A stretch of DNA of 64,000 nt from Vanessa cardui (Eukaryota; Arthropoda; Insecta; Lepidoptera; Nymphalidae), in assembly GCF_905220365.1 (NCBI RefSeq), contig NC_061132.1:3658001-3722000 (forward strand), in the 5' to 3' direction. Positions 42,226 to 54,358 of this stretch are shown here, one piece after another (the first letter of the stretch is position 1; each line of letters starts with the position of its first letter). Position numbers and translations under genes: made by a program. The notes beneath the pieces were generated by a model. The model had not been told where the DNA came from and ran no database searches. It saw only the letters and a list, made by a program, of their open reading frames with translations.

Positions 42226-43250
42226 TATTTTCAACCGACTTCAAAAAGGAGGAGGTAACAATTCGTCTGTATTTTTTTATGTTTGTTACCTCATAACTTT
42301 TTACTGGGTGGACCAATTTTGATAATTTTTTTTTGTTTAAAAATTAGTGCTTCGATGATGATATTCCTATGAAAACGATATAAGTCTTAAATTTACATTA
42401 CGTATGTGCGCGGTAAATAGGTGAAAAACTCAAAATTGCTCCAACCAATTTTGTTGATTCTGTTTTTATTATATAGAAAATATTTCAAAGGCAGTTTGGT
42501 GAAAGTTTGGTAAGCTTCTGATCATAGGATCTAGGACAAAGTAACGGAACGGAAGGGAACGGAACAATTCTGAGTTGCACGTTAGCGATACTCGGCCGAA
42601 TCTTTTATTTATAGGTTACATAGATATTTGAGTCACCTTCCATAACGTGTTTATGTTACTGTAATTGTCATATTCAAATTATACAATAAACTAGCGACCC
42701 GAACCGGCTTCGCACGGCTGCAAGTACAGAATTTATTTATTAACGACATCACATTGAAAACTTCTAAAAACCGCATCAAAATCCGTTAGCGACTTTGTTT
42801 TATACTACGTGATGGAACTCCTGAAAGGCTCACAGTTAGAAGCGATATGGGGCAGAATTTCGTACTGTCTTTAATCAAATTTTGTGTATATGGTGTTATG
42901 TCATATGACGTACGACATATATTAGCTCTTTTGCGAAGTTTATTTTATGAGGTCGATACAGCTCTTTCGAGGGTGGTACCTTGTAGTTTATACCACATGT
43001 ACTAAAGCCGCAAATTGCCCTCGAAGTAGTTTCTGACTCATATAAATGGCACGCTTAATCTATCCATATTAAGATAAATTAGTTTGTCTACATAAGCTTC
43101 ACTTAAAATAAAAAAAATAAATAAGAAATTTAACAAAAAAAAACGACTTAAAAAAAATAAATATGCACTAAAAAGTAATCAAAATAATTGTGTATTCAAC
43201 ATTTTTTTAGAGTCCTAAATAAAATGAAATGAAAAATATTGGACGACTTA
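42226..43250 (-). mobile_element. Composite repeat, reversed and diverged copy
   Basis: It starts TTTCAACCGACTTCAAAAAGG (42229 onward) and includes the A/T-rich right part, a shortened Helitron (42691-42812), and the interior to a partial foldback arm near 43250. It is clearly older than copies 1 and 2, with many substitutions. It sits between the inverted Helitrons. Confidence 0.7.
42691..42812 (-). mobile_element. Internally deleted Helitron within the reversed composite
   Basis: It retains the CTAG-hairpin end (CTAGCGACCCGAACCGGCTT) and a degenerate 5' end (ACGTGATGG), but has lost about 130 bp of the interior compared with the 252-bp copies. Confidence 0.6.
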
Positions 43251-43275
43251 ACAGTTGATTTTGGGGCAGAATTTC

Positions 43276-43437
43276 GATGAAATTAGACACATGCAGGTAT
43301 CCTCACGATGTTTTCCTTCACCGCCGAGTACGAAATGAATTATGAACACAAATTAAGCACATATATATAGTGGTGCTTGCCTGGGTTTGAACCCGCAATC
43401 ATCGGTTAAAATGCACGTGTTCTAACCACTGGGCCTT
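43276..43437 (-). repeat. tRNA-derived SINE, family 1, partial copy E
   Basis: On the minus strand: the head with GGCCCAGTGGTTAGAACACG and GCGGGTTCAAACCCAGGCAA, then part of the body up to CGATGTTTTCCTTCACCGCC read in reverse. The 3' half is missing where it meets composite-repeat sequence at 43255-43275. Confidence 0.75.
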
Positions 43438-43479
43438 ATGATAAATGATCATGAACCGTTACTTAACACCATACATTTG

Positions 43480-43612
43480 CTCTTATGAATGCTAGCAGCC
43501 TTACTGAATTGCTGTGTCCCTGGTGCCTCGTGCCATACATTAGCTTACTCACCTTTCAAAATAAAACACAACAATACAAAGTATTATTCTACTCGGTGAT
43601 AAAATGGGAACA
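43480..43612 (+). repeat. Fragment of dispersed repeat M
   Basis: GTGTCCCTGGTGCCTCGTGC, then ATTAGCTTACTCACCTTTCA and AACACAACAATACAAAGTAT keep the order seen in the SINE-like repeat of 11422-11640. Non-coding; the open frame across it is incidental. Confidence 0.5.
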
Positions 43613-43735
43613 TACGGGAACCTATGATCAAAGTAAAACGGAGTTTCCAGTCAGAGACTTATTGTTATGTAAAAACATTAATTGTCCTAAAGTTTCTCAA
43701 GATTTTAGAAGATGCTCGAAGATTTCTGCATTATA

Positions 43736-46570
43736 TCTATACTTATAATAAATCTGTAGGGAGGTCAATTCTGTACATGAAATATTTTTTCAAAATAACT
43801 ATCAGAGGTTGAAAAGGGGTCGATAATGATGGCAAAAATGCAATCAGTAAAATTATTGTCTGTCTCTCTGTCTGTCCATATAACCGTTATAGAAACAAAA
43901 ACTACTCGACGGATTTTAACGAAACTTGGTATAAATATTTTTCATACTCCTGAGCTGGTTATAGTATACCTTTCATCACGCTACAGTCAATAGGAGCAGA
44001 GCAGTGAAGGGAAATGTCAGAAAATGGGAGAAGTTACTCCATATTTTAAGCTTCCGTCGCGTGTACATCCTTAATGTTTAAGGCTACATAGAAATCGTGT
44101 ATTACGGAAATGTTCTCCTTAAAATAACGTAAAAAATATCCCATGACAGCCTTTGTCTATCTTTTATGGTTGACTCACAATAACACGTTTCACTCCCAAT
44201 AGCTTAGTAGTTCGAAGCTTTCTGATTATATTTGTCTATTCCTGCGTTTATAACACTCTCAATCATCCCAAATTAATAAAGTTAACAGTATTAACTACTA
44301 AATAAAAAAGAAGCAAAGAAATCGGTATAGAAACACCAAAGTTATACATGAAATACGCTAATAATAAAGCTATCGCACATGAATGCTAAATCTATACTAC
44401 TATATAAATCTCTAGAGACTGTCTGTTTACTTATTTTTATCGTAATTCGTCATAAGTATTCTTTTTATGATTGACTGACATAATTTTTACCATTTTTGTC
44501 TGTCTGTATGTTCTGCTATAACTAGAGAACAGATGCACCGTACATCTTTATTTACAAAATTGGTATAAAGGAAAAACATGTGCTTGCGCAAATGACGTGT
44601 AGATGTGTATGTATGTGTGTCATCGATAAACTCAGAAACTATTTGATCGATGATGCTATCCCAATTGATGTAACTCGCCACTAGGTAGCGCTGCGATATT
44701 AATATATCAACACCGTTCAACCGATTGTCACGAAAATTAGTACTTTTTTCACGGAGTAAGTGATTATTTCATCCGTATCATTAAAAATAACCAACAGATG
44801 GCCCTTACGAGTATCACGATGCATTTCTATGTCGATGAACCGATAAGTATAAATTATGAAATAAAAAATGAAAATCATTGATCATCATTGAAACAAATAA
44901 TTTATATAAATAGTAACCACCTTGCCATTGTAGGAACAAAAGATTGGAACATCAACAATATATGCGCAGCGTCATCCAAAAGAGTTACAGAAACAACATA
45001 CCAACAAGAAATACGTTTAGAAACAAATATAATCCGAATTTCTACTTTGAGAGTTGCCAAAACAGTTAGTCAACGTAATGATCAAGTTCCAGATGTTCGA
45101 AAAAGCATCTTCATCAAGAGATACTGAAAAACCTGACGAGCGACCCCAACGACTGGATGATCAACGATTAAAATAAACTAAGTAAAGAACTAGAACCTAT
45201 CTCAATAAATACCGATGTGATCATTGGTTCAATGAATACAGTATGCCCATATTGTCACGCTATGATGTTTAAAATAAACTGCGTGTATAGTGCTACTCCA
45301 CTGGCAAAATTTATTTACCACAACTGGTTAAACCACCAGAACATCTTCTTATCTACGTTACGGGAACTACTGAGGAGTCTGATTATACATACAAAGCTTG
45401 CTTTGAAATGACATCATATGGAGCAACAAATATTGTACAATACAATAATTTCGCGTCTACGTTTAAAGTATATCATATGATTGGTTCACTTCTTCCAGTA
45501 TCTAAATAAAATCTCCAGTTTCTGGACATTTATTTCATGGACAACGTAGAAAAAGATTGATCTTCGATGCGTGTTCAGCATTACAACGAATCAAGAAAAT
45601 ATCGCTAAATTTAGGATTGCTCTAGAAGGTGTAACAACAAATGATTCTAAGTTATTATCAATACAGAAAGAACGCCATTGAATGCAGAGCATGAAAGGCA
45701 TTTTAATGCTGCCGTAGCCCCTGAAGTCACAGCTGTAGTTGTCGGTACAGAAATTACAAAACGAGGTATTGTTATCACTAAGCGACACAAAAACAATTAA
45801 GGTGTCGCTGAAACACATCAATCGTATGACAATTATTATGATTATCCAATTATGTTTATGCGAGCAGAAGATGGATATCATCTCGGACTGTATCCAAATA
45901 TTCTCACGACAGGCTCTGTGACATCGAAGAGTTATTTGTATGGATTTTTTTGCGTATCGTGTAATGATTAGAGATAATCAATCTAACCATATTCTGAAGT
46001 GTCGTCAACTGTTTTAAGAATTCATTGTTGACATGTTCGCTATGGTCAAGATCGAACGATTACGAGATACAATATCGAATGATAAAGTAGCTGCTGATAT
46101 TGGACAAGGATCTTCGTACAGTGGAAGTCCAAGACATATGTACGAATATGCTCAGGATGTTTTGACGTACGTTCGCAAGTATTGACAAGGTTGTAGATGT
46201 AATAACATTGATTTTTGATAGAACCGGATAAAAGAGGACTGTGGTGGGACGTGTTGGTTTGATGCAAATTTTTACAGACTATAGAAATTTAATTAAAAAT
46301 TTCATCATACCTATATAAAATCGTATAAGTTTATGGGTGTTATGACCAATCTGCAGCCTATCGAAGATACAGAAGAACCATTGGAGAAGATGAAATAGAT
46401 GACTAATATTAAATTTTTTTTTTTAAGAATTTGATTAGATTTCGAATGTTTCTTTATTTGTTTCTGTATTATTTGTATATTGTTGATGATCAGTAATTAA
46501 TTACAAAATGAAAAATTGAAAATTTATTTTTCTGTGACTAATGCCCAGCGAAGCGGGCGGGTATAGCTAG
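43736..46570 (+). pseudogene. Decayed Helitron, right inverted copy, with Rep/helicase-protein remnants
   Basis: It starts TCTATACTTATAATAAATCT (a second possible start TCTATACTACTATATAAATC is at 44391) and ends CCCAGCGAAGCGGGCGGG, then TATAGCTAG, followed by T. Plus-strand fragments include CPYCHAMMFK near 45245, FKVYHMIGSLLPVSK near 45460-45505 and LNAEHERHFNAAVAPEVTAV near 45675-45740. Further along are EDGYHLGLYPN near 45865-45905 and YSGSPRHMYEYAQDVLTYVR near 46115-46180. These are conserved stretches of the Helitron-like N-terminal and Rep regions. The helicase is absent, and stops and frameshifts abound, so it is inactive. Confidence 0.78.
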
Positions 46571-47220
46571 TTTAAAATAAGATGTACTTCCTTTAAACCA
46601 CACGTAGAACCTTTTAAAGTGGTTTTTATAAAATAAAATTTTCGAAGATTGTTGATTTACTTTTATTATATTAGATTCGTTTAATATTTTATTATCATTT
46701 GTAACTACAACATGAAATTGTAAATCGACTTTTATGTAGTCTAATGTTTCTCATTTCATTTTAATTTGGAGAACTCGATAAACTATTTTGATAATTCTTA
46801 TTTCATCAGTATGTAAAGAGATAGATTTGAATCAAGTAGATGCTTATGTATCTTCTTGCGTGGTTAATTCATAGATCGTATCGAATGTATTAATGAGTAG
46901 AAAAAGTAAATTGTTTATTAAGTTGTAGAAGAAAACGCAGTTATTATTTTACTTTTTAGTGTATATTCATTAGATGCAAAGAAGAGCTGCATTCCATCCT
47001 AATCCGTAGCTACATGGAACACACGACTGGCACCATAATCCCGACACGACAGAAATAACCAACGAGCCCAAGATAGGATCACATCCTAGTAAACGTCTGG
47101 ATGAGAGTCAGTGGAAGTTCCAGAAAAAGGTATGATTTACAATTTTCAGGACTCGCGTTGGCGAGAGGACTACTTAAGTAAGATGTACCCTTTAGCCTAA
47201 AGTGATCAAGATAGGGGTAT
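46571..47220. other. Unannotated DNA with repeat scraps
   Basis: 46705-46780 carries a diverged piece of the composite foldback (AAATCGACTTTTATGTAGTC). 46985-47190 is more GC-balanced, without a recognisable frame, and may be flank of the LINE fragment that follows. Confidence 0.35.
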
Positions 47221-47224
47221 TTCT

Positions 47225-47460
47225 GTGACTATCATGGTTAGCGGTCAAGCCACTCGTCATGGTGGACATTAAAATCGCCATGAAATGTAATATCTACGGA
47301 TTGGATCAGCTGCAGTACAGAATTTGCAATAAGTTTAATGTATTCAACCAATCGGTCAGTTACGTGGTTACCTCTATTTGACTCATAGAGGCAGACAAGG
47401 GATCCTATATAACCCGACATGGCCTCTAAGAGCCCAGGAACCTTTTTAAAGGTTTCCATA
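47225..47460 (-). mobile_element. LINE endonuclease fragment
   Basis: The minus-strand frame from 47459 reads through YIGSLVCLYESNRGNHVTDR and ends VDITFHGDFNVHHDEWLDR. GDFNxHH is the endonuclease core of Jockey/I-type LINEs. Only this small part remains and no RT is adjacent. Confidence 0.65.
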
Positions 47461-47623
47461 GCACGGAAGAGTTTAAAAAAGAAAGGAAGCTAAATAAAAG
47501 ATAAAATGTAATTCAATAATAAGATTATCGTTCGCAGATAATAATGATAATGTCGAAGATTATACAAGATATAAAAAGTCGCCGAATAAAATTTAATTTA
47601 ATTCAACAATTAAATATTAAACA

Positions 47624-49701
47624 ATGTACGTAATAACACTGTTAGCTCTCGTTGCAGCCGCCATCGGTAAGTATTATTACCCTAATCATTGTTTTCTTTT
47701 CAAATTGACTTTTCAATAGTAGTACCTAATATCTATAAATGTATAAAATTATTACTCCAAGTGTTAAGCATGTAAAAGCTTATGTACAGCTGAAAACATT
47801 AATTTATTAACGCTATATACTATTAGTAAATGAATATTTATTACTAGTATTTTTAATAAATTAAAATGATCATAATTTAATATTCTCTTTAATTTTTACG
47901 GTAAGCATGTTTACAGTAAAAACATTATTGACTGCTTAAAATTCTCCAACAATCGTCTATATTAATATTATTAAAATAATAATTGTATTAGAAAACATTT
48001 TATAAAAGTGCCTTATGATATGAGAACAATCAGAAAATCTAACTAGTGGAATATTATTTTAGTAAATTATTGATATCGCATTACTAACACCATACTCATG
48101 TTTTGTTTTACAGCGGCACCAAACGCACTAGCTCCAAGTATCGTCGAAGAATCAGCAACAGGCACACTTGCACCGCGCATTGTTGGAGGATCTGATGCTA
48201 ACATAGAAGATTACCCTTTTATGGCTGTTATTTTAGTATCTAACGAAGACTACATTCAAATTCGTTTTCAACCCTTCTGCGGTGGATCTTTAATAACTAC
48301 CAGAGCTGTCCTTACCGCAGCCCACTGTTTCCTGTAAGTCAGAATGTAATTTTTTCTATCACATATAGCTGCTTGGGAATATACATACGTTTCATTCATT
48401 TATTATGAAAAGTACCTTATCAGCAAAATGTTCATTACATAAGTCCTTCTTGAATCCAATTCTTACCTACTCTACGTTATAAAGTAATAAGGTTTTTTTT
48501 GAATATATAGAAATTTTTATTTCAAATATTAATCAAATATGGCATTTATACTTTAAATATTTGAATAAGATTCATACTTATCTATCTAATTTAAAAAGCT
48601 TGCGAACTATTCTATATTATTCGTTGGAAAACTTTTAAAAGCGAGTGAAAAAACTGGCGTATTTTGTAGCTGTGTTAACGATCGTCACAAAAGATACCGA
48701 ATTGGTGGTCCTAAATATTGATTGATTTAAATTCAAAAAGTTTCAATTGAATGGGTTATCAAATGTTACAACAAATATTTTATTTTACAGCAACAACGTT
48801 CTTTCTACAAATCATTTCCGAGTGCGACTTGGCTCATCACTCAGTCGGTTTGGCGGTCTACGATACAGAGTCGAAAATTGGGTTAAGCATCCTGGTTAGG
48901 CGTGGCCTGATCTATACCACGACATTGCTATACTGAAACTCGCCACCCCCGCTGTACTCTCCAACCGCGTTGCTCTTGCACCAATCGCTGGACCCAACTA
49001 CACCGCTACCGGATGGGGCGTACTTGAGGTATACGTAACCTATTTATTTTTATGCATAAGTAGTTTTTAAAACATAAAATCCCTATTATTTTTTAATATG
49101 TACAGGCCGCTAAGTTGGGTTCATTATTACATACCCTTAAAATTGTCGGAAATAATATAACTTATACCCTTATACTATTATAGAATTGTTAAGTATTTTC
49201 TTACAGTGTATTCGTTGTCAGTTTGAGCAATATAAACGAACTGTACTTTTTATTCTAGAATTTTAAAGTTATTTAATGATGATATACTCGTAATATTAAA
49301 TCGATGGCAGATTTACTCGGTCTGAACATTTATTGGATCCTAAAATATATTAATACGTCACACAATATTTCTTTCGCAGTTTGGTGGTGAACCATCAGAC
49401 ATCCTTCAACAAGTCGATATAATAAAAAGTCAACCATGATATCTGCAGAGAAAATTACGCCGAAGTACAGGATTTGATTGGCGAACTTGAAGTTCCTAAT
49501 GTAACATAAGAAATGGTATGCGCCGGCATTTTGGGCATTGGTGGCAAAGATGCCTGCCAAGGTGACTCAGGAGAACCTCTTCTCCACCAAGGCGTCATAA
49601 TTGGAGTTACGTCTTGGGGACATCAATGTGCCCATCCGAAGTATCCCGGTGTCTATATTAACGTACCTTCTTATACTAGTTGGATTGTTGATAATGTGTA
49701 A
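47624..49701 (+). pseudogene. Trypsin-like serine protease pseudogene, four exons
   Basis: Exons: 47624-47666, 48114-48333, 48791-49028 and 49380-49701, all with GT/AG boundaries and phases 1, 2 and 0. Exon 1 encodes a signal peptide (MYVITLLALVAAA). Exon 2 has the activation site RIVGG and the catalytic His in TAAHC. Exon 3 carries the catalytic Asp in HDIAIL, and exon 4 the Ser in GDSGE. This is a secreted S1 family protease, likely digestive by type. Lesions: an in-frame TAG at 48897-48899, a one-base frameshift in exon 4 near the AAAA before GTCAACCATGA, and a TAA before EMVCAG. The invariant GDSGG is changed to GDSGE. Intron structure is kept, so it is an unprocessed, recently disabled gene. 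Confidence 0.88.
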
Positions 49702-49749
49702 ATGCGTAAATATGCTAATGAGTACAGCAAAAGGTCAATGGCATATAAT

Positions 49750-50284
49750 AAAATATAAGTAAAAAAACAACAGTACTATTCGGAATTTTATTTTTAAAAA
49801 ACATTTTAAAATTTTCGTATGTATGTCTGAAAGTAAATGTAACAATTAAACTATCGATAATGATGGTTAGTGGTCAGTACAGACCGTAGTCGCAGTCTTT
49901 TGTAATCATTGTGTTATTTTGTAATCGAGAAAATAACATCCAAACATTAATAAAGTTAGTGCCTGGCTATATCAAACAGGGGAGGTCCATTAAAATAACA
50001 CAAATAATATCACTAATGAAACGAAACAAACAGTATTTATGTGAAAAGGTATAATGATAACAATATAAAAGCTATAAATATATTCTTCATAAAATTCAAA
50101 ACGCACAGTCACTAATGTTATTGAAGGGAATATCTGACAAAAACAATATTATAGTAGAGAAATAATTATATATATACGTGATCAACACGATAGTTCCTTC
50201 TTCTCCGTTAAGCTCTTCCATAGTAGTATGGTATAGTAGTGGTTCGGGATAACACACCTCACCACTGAGGAGAAACCTTGTGGA
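49750..50284. other. 3' flank of the protease pseudogene and LINE junction
   Basis: AATAAAATATAAG at about 49748 could be the polyadenylation signal of the protease. 49850-50284 has no gene. A short block near 49860 (GATGGTTAGTGGTCAG) resembles dispersed repeat M. Confidence 0.35.
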
Positions 50285-52265
50285 ACTCCAATTTTTAACG
50301 TACTTTAGATAAATCACAGAATACTCCAATAGCGTTCTGTGATTTCTCCCAAGCATCGTAAATATGTTTGAGAAGCGCAATCTCGGCATCAGTTGTCGCG
50401 CGACCTCTTCTAAAACCGAATGGCTTAGCATTTGTACCGAAATGGACGAGAAGTTGATTTAAAATATTTTTTTCGAAAATTTTACTTAAGGGTGGGAGTA
50501 TTGATATAGGCCTGTAATTACCGGGATCGCTTCTGTTTCCAGTCTTAAAAAGTGGTAAAACTTTACTACATTTTAACAAGTTAGGAAATGAACCCATGTC
50601 CAAACTCTTGTTAAAAATTCCTGCTTTATACGGAGCAATATCGTATATGTTGTTATTAATAAATTTTTTCGAAATGCCCCATATGTCGTTAGTTTTTTTA
50701 ATATTTAAAGTTTCAAATATTTTTATGACATCTATTGCAGAAACCGTTTCAAATGAGAAATCAATAACGCATTTAGAAACACTATTATTTAATAACCTAG
50801 CTGCATTTGATGTAGATGATTTTAAATGAAATGTTATTTTATGGGGTACTTTATCAAAAAATGTTTCAAATAAATTAGCAACCTCTAATTCAGAACTCGT
50901 GTATCTACTACCCGTGTTCAATTCTATTGGTATCATTTCCTTTTTGGGTTCTCCATTAACACTACTAAAAACATCCCATGTGGCTTTAATTCTATTATCA
51001 GAATTCAGGATTTTTTTCTTTAAATATAAGGAAATAGCAAAAATTCATACTGTTTTAAAAAATTTGGAATATTTAATGACGTATTCTAAAAAGGCTACGC
51101 TTCGATTCCACCGCCTCATATCATATAAGTCGTATAATTTATTTCTACGTTTATAAATACCAACAGTAGCCCAGTCACTAAACTTTAATTTTGTGTTACT
51201 ATAACATGATTTCATTTTAAATATATTGTTAAATTATTTTAATATTACTTCAAAAAATGAATTATAAAGCTCATTTGGATGCTGTGTCGGAAGATCTAGA
51301 TTAGACAATTTATACGCCACAATATCTTTAAAACAATGTAATTTGTTAGCCGTTATTGGCCTGTATGTTATATTTTTTAAATGATTTATTTCTTTGTGTT
51401 TTAATGAAAACTTCTGACCAGAATGGTCTAAAGTTAAATTATTTATAATCGATACTTCATATATTTCACAGTCACAAAAAACATTATCAATACACGTAGA
51501 AGTATCATCGGTTATTCGCGTCGGTTCTTTAACTCTATGGGTTAAATTAAAGTAGTTTCTTTAAGTAAGTGGACGTTAAAGTCCCCACATACAATTATAT
51601 ATTTATTAGTTTTACATAGCTTTTTAAGAATGTGTTCCATAGTATTTTCAAACAAATAAAAATCTCCCGATGGGGGCCGGTACACGCAGACTATAATGTA
51701 CTGTGGAAATTCCACGCAGGATAGTTCGATAGTACGTTCGATAGACGTTTTATTATTTGTGCCGACATATATTATTTTAATTTCACTTGTTGACTTCCAG
51801 GCAGGATACCATAAAAAGATTGACAAATATATTTATAAGTAAGATTAGTAGGCGATGTTGGCTCAACGTAAAATGTATTTGTCATAAACGGTAATAACTC
51901 AATAAACAAATTTGGACATTGTTTGAGGCCGAAATGAGCATTACTATTTCAAAGTCTTGTCGTTACAGATACGAGATATAGTATAGTAACATTCAATGTA
52001 TCTACGACTTCGAATTATATTTATGACGGTTAGTTGTAGTTTATACATATATTGTGCTCTTATAAATTTTGTTAAAAAATATAGTTTTTCAGTGATTTTA
52101 ATAACCTGTAATTTTTCTGTAACCTCGGGCTCATTTCGAAGGAGTTTGTTCTGCCATTCAGTGAGGGTTGGTGAATACATATATGGGAGATTTTCGTCCC
52201 TAGCTTGCGGTTTACTTTCAGGTTTTCTTGTGTATCATAAGACGGAGTATTGTAAACGCACATAA
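50285..52265 (-). mobile_element. Jockey-like LINE, 3'-truncated sister of 8798-10520
   Basis: On the minus strand, 51826-51542 holds the endonuclease part with VCVYRPPSGDFYLFENTMEH and IIVCGDFNVHLL. 50936-50295 holds the RT start with NYRPISILPPLSKIFEKNIL and GVFCDLSK. It breaks off just after that motif at about 50300, the point where the sister copy continues with TFDCVDH. Frames between 51540 and 50940 are broken. The upstream part to about 52265 has short frames that may be ORF1/ORF2 leader. Inactive. Confidence 0.8.
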
Positions 52266-52689
52266 AAATTTGGAGATGCTATTCTGATATGAATATGCTA
52301 TCATCGGTTCAGATTGACGCCTAATCATGTGAACATCTCGGATTATGGGCCCTAATTCGTTTTAATTCTAATAATTCGCTCTTATCTATATTGATCTTAA
52401 TGTTTATTGTTGTTTTATGATTCCCAAATAGATATACCATCGCTATATTTAAAAACATCAGAATTAATAGTTAAATAAGCACATCCCCTACCCATCCGTC
52501 GAGTAGATTATAGATAAATTGTTGAAATATTCTATATGACGTGCGTATATTAAATAAATACACGCTTTAACAAATACACTGTGTTCAACATAACTGCCGC
52601 ACGTAGTGTGGCATGTTGCACGATTCACGAGAGCAGACTCAACTAAAAAGAGAGAACGCTGTAGGTTTGCAACTATAATATTAAACATA
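52266..52689. other. Unannotated DNA
   Basis: No gene or terminus recognised. Moderately AT-rich, bordered by the LINE on the left and composite-repeat sequence on the right. Confidence 0.3.
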
Positions 52690-54045
52690 ATTTTTTTTTC
52701 TAAAAAGAAAAAGCGACTTCAAACAAAATAAAAAATTTTAAAACTAATAAATATGCACTGAAAAGTAATAAAATAGTTGCGTATTCAACATATTTTTAGA
52801 CTACTTAGACTACTTAAGTTGAGTTACGATTACATAAGTAAGTAAGTAGATATAGTTATTGTGATATTTGGAGCCGGTGTCAGCCACGGACACGCGCCTC
52901 TACCAACAAAAGAAACAAGCGATACGAGCCTCATGATTGACCTAGTATTTTATTTTAATAAAAGGTAATTTGTAAAAAACATATTTGTTAAAGTATTCTC
53001 GTATTGTTTTTTAATAGATATACTGTAGGGTTTTCTCGGCTGACACCGACTAGTCTAATATTTTTTACATTACATTTCATTTTACTTAGGAGGACAATAA
53101 AAAAAAAAGTTAAATATACAATTATTTTATTACTTTTTAGTGCATATTTATTTGCTGTAATATAATGTTTTGTTTGAAGTCGGTTTTTCTTTTTGTTAAA
53201 GTTTTTATTTATTTTTTTATTTTGAGTGAATATGATGTAGACTAACTAATTTTTCTAAACATGGATAGATAGATTAAGCGTGTCGTTTATATGAGTCAGA
53301 AACTACTTCGAGGACAATTTCAAAAGAAACTTGCGAATAAAGTGGTAGCTTCACTTAATTGTTAAATGACGATTCAAAAGTGATTGTAAAAGCCCACTTG
53401 AATAAAGTATACTTTGATTTTGATTTTTGATTTTGATTTAAAGCAAAAATTGACTGTTGAAAATGTGACTTTAATACATGCGGCATTAACTACAAGGTAC
53501 CACCATCGAAAGAGCTGTAATCGACCTCAGTAAAAAAACTTTGCAAAAGAGCATATGCACAAAATTTGATTAAAGATAGTAAGAAATTCTGCCCCATATC
53601 GTACCCTATCTGTGAGCCGTTTAGGAGTTCCTTCACTACATAGTATACAAAGTAAATATTTAGTGAATCTGTACTTCTTTTCATAAAAGCGAAGACGGGT
53701 ATAAATCCATATAGTATTATTATTATCCATATGTTGAAAGAATGAATTTCCTAACTCCTAGTAATTGAGGACTTACACCTTCCATCATCAGTGCAGCAGC
53801 ACAAAATACTGATTGCCAGTAGCAAATGCAAATATATCTTCAGGAAATTTGTAAAACGCGGTACATGTGCCTATATCGTAAATCGACTTTTAAGTAGTCT
53901 AATATTTTTCATTTCATTTTACTTATGACTCTAAAAAATATGTTGAATACACAATTATTCTTAATCCTTTTTTGTTGTATCTTTTGTTGTATTCACTTGT
54001 TTTAAAATAGTGTTTTGTTGGAAGTCGGTTTTTCTTTTTATTTGT
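52690..54045. mobile_element. Diverged composite-repeat remnants
   Basis: 52700-53215 is a diverged foldback with both arms (AAAGCGACTTCAAACAAAAT to GAAGTCGGTTTTTCTTTTTG). 53216-53665 is the interior, with GACTTTAATACATGCGGCAT and ATTCTGCCCCATATCG. 53880-54040 is another single arm. There are deletions and substitutions throughout. It is the oldest-looking copy in the window. Confidence 0.65.
53343..53439 (+). mobile_element. Very short 5'-truncated LINE insertion
   Basis: TGGTAGCTTCACTTAATTG to a GATTTT-type tail is the last ~97 bp of the Jockey-like LINE family of 8798-10520, reverse-complemented. It interrupts composite sequence that reads GCGAATAAAGCAAAAAT elsewhere, with AAAG repeated at 53339-53342 and 53440-53443 as a short target duplication. 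Confidence 0.72.
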
Positions 54046-54358
54046 AATATATTAAATAAAAAGAAAAAATAAAAATATTTATCATTAGCTAACCAAGCAA
54101 CTGTACATCTGAAGGTCAGTGGTTACTAACGCATAACGGTATAGAAACCGTCAGAAAAATCAACCTTCCCTTACGTCGACAATGAAACTCATCCAACCTT
54201 GGCTGCTTAGGTGTTATGTTTTTGTTTCTGTAGTTACACTGATTCACTCCCTCATCGAACCGCTGTAGGTAGAAAATGTGATGAGTGCGTTTCATCAAGT
54301 ACAATATCTATGAATATTTAACTTGTATTATATTTTTATTTATTACCACAGTTAAAAC
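54046..54358. other. Upstream flank of Gr-C
   Basis: About 300 bases of unassigned DNA between the composite remnants and the Gr-C start. A Gr-C promoter would lie here or be truncated by the repeats. The minus-strand frame 54304-54116 has no support. Confidence 0.3.
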
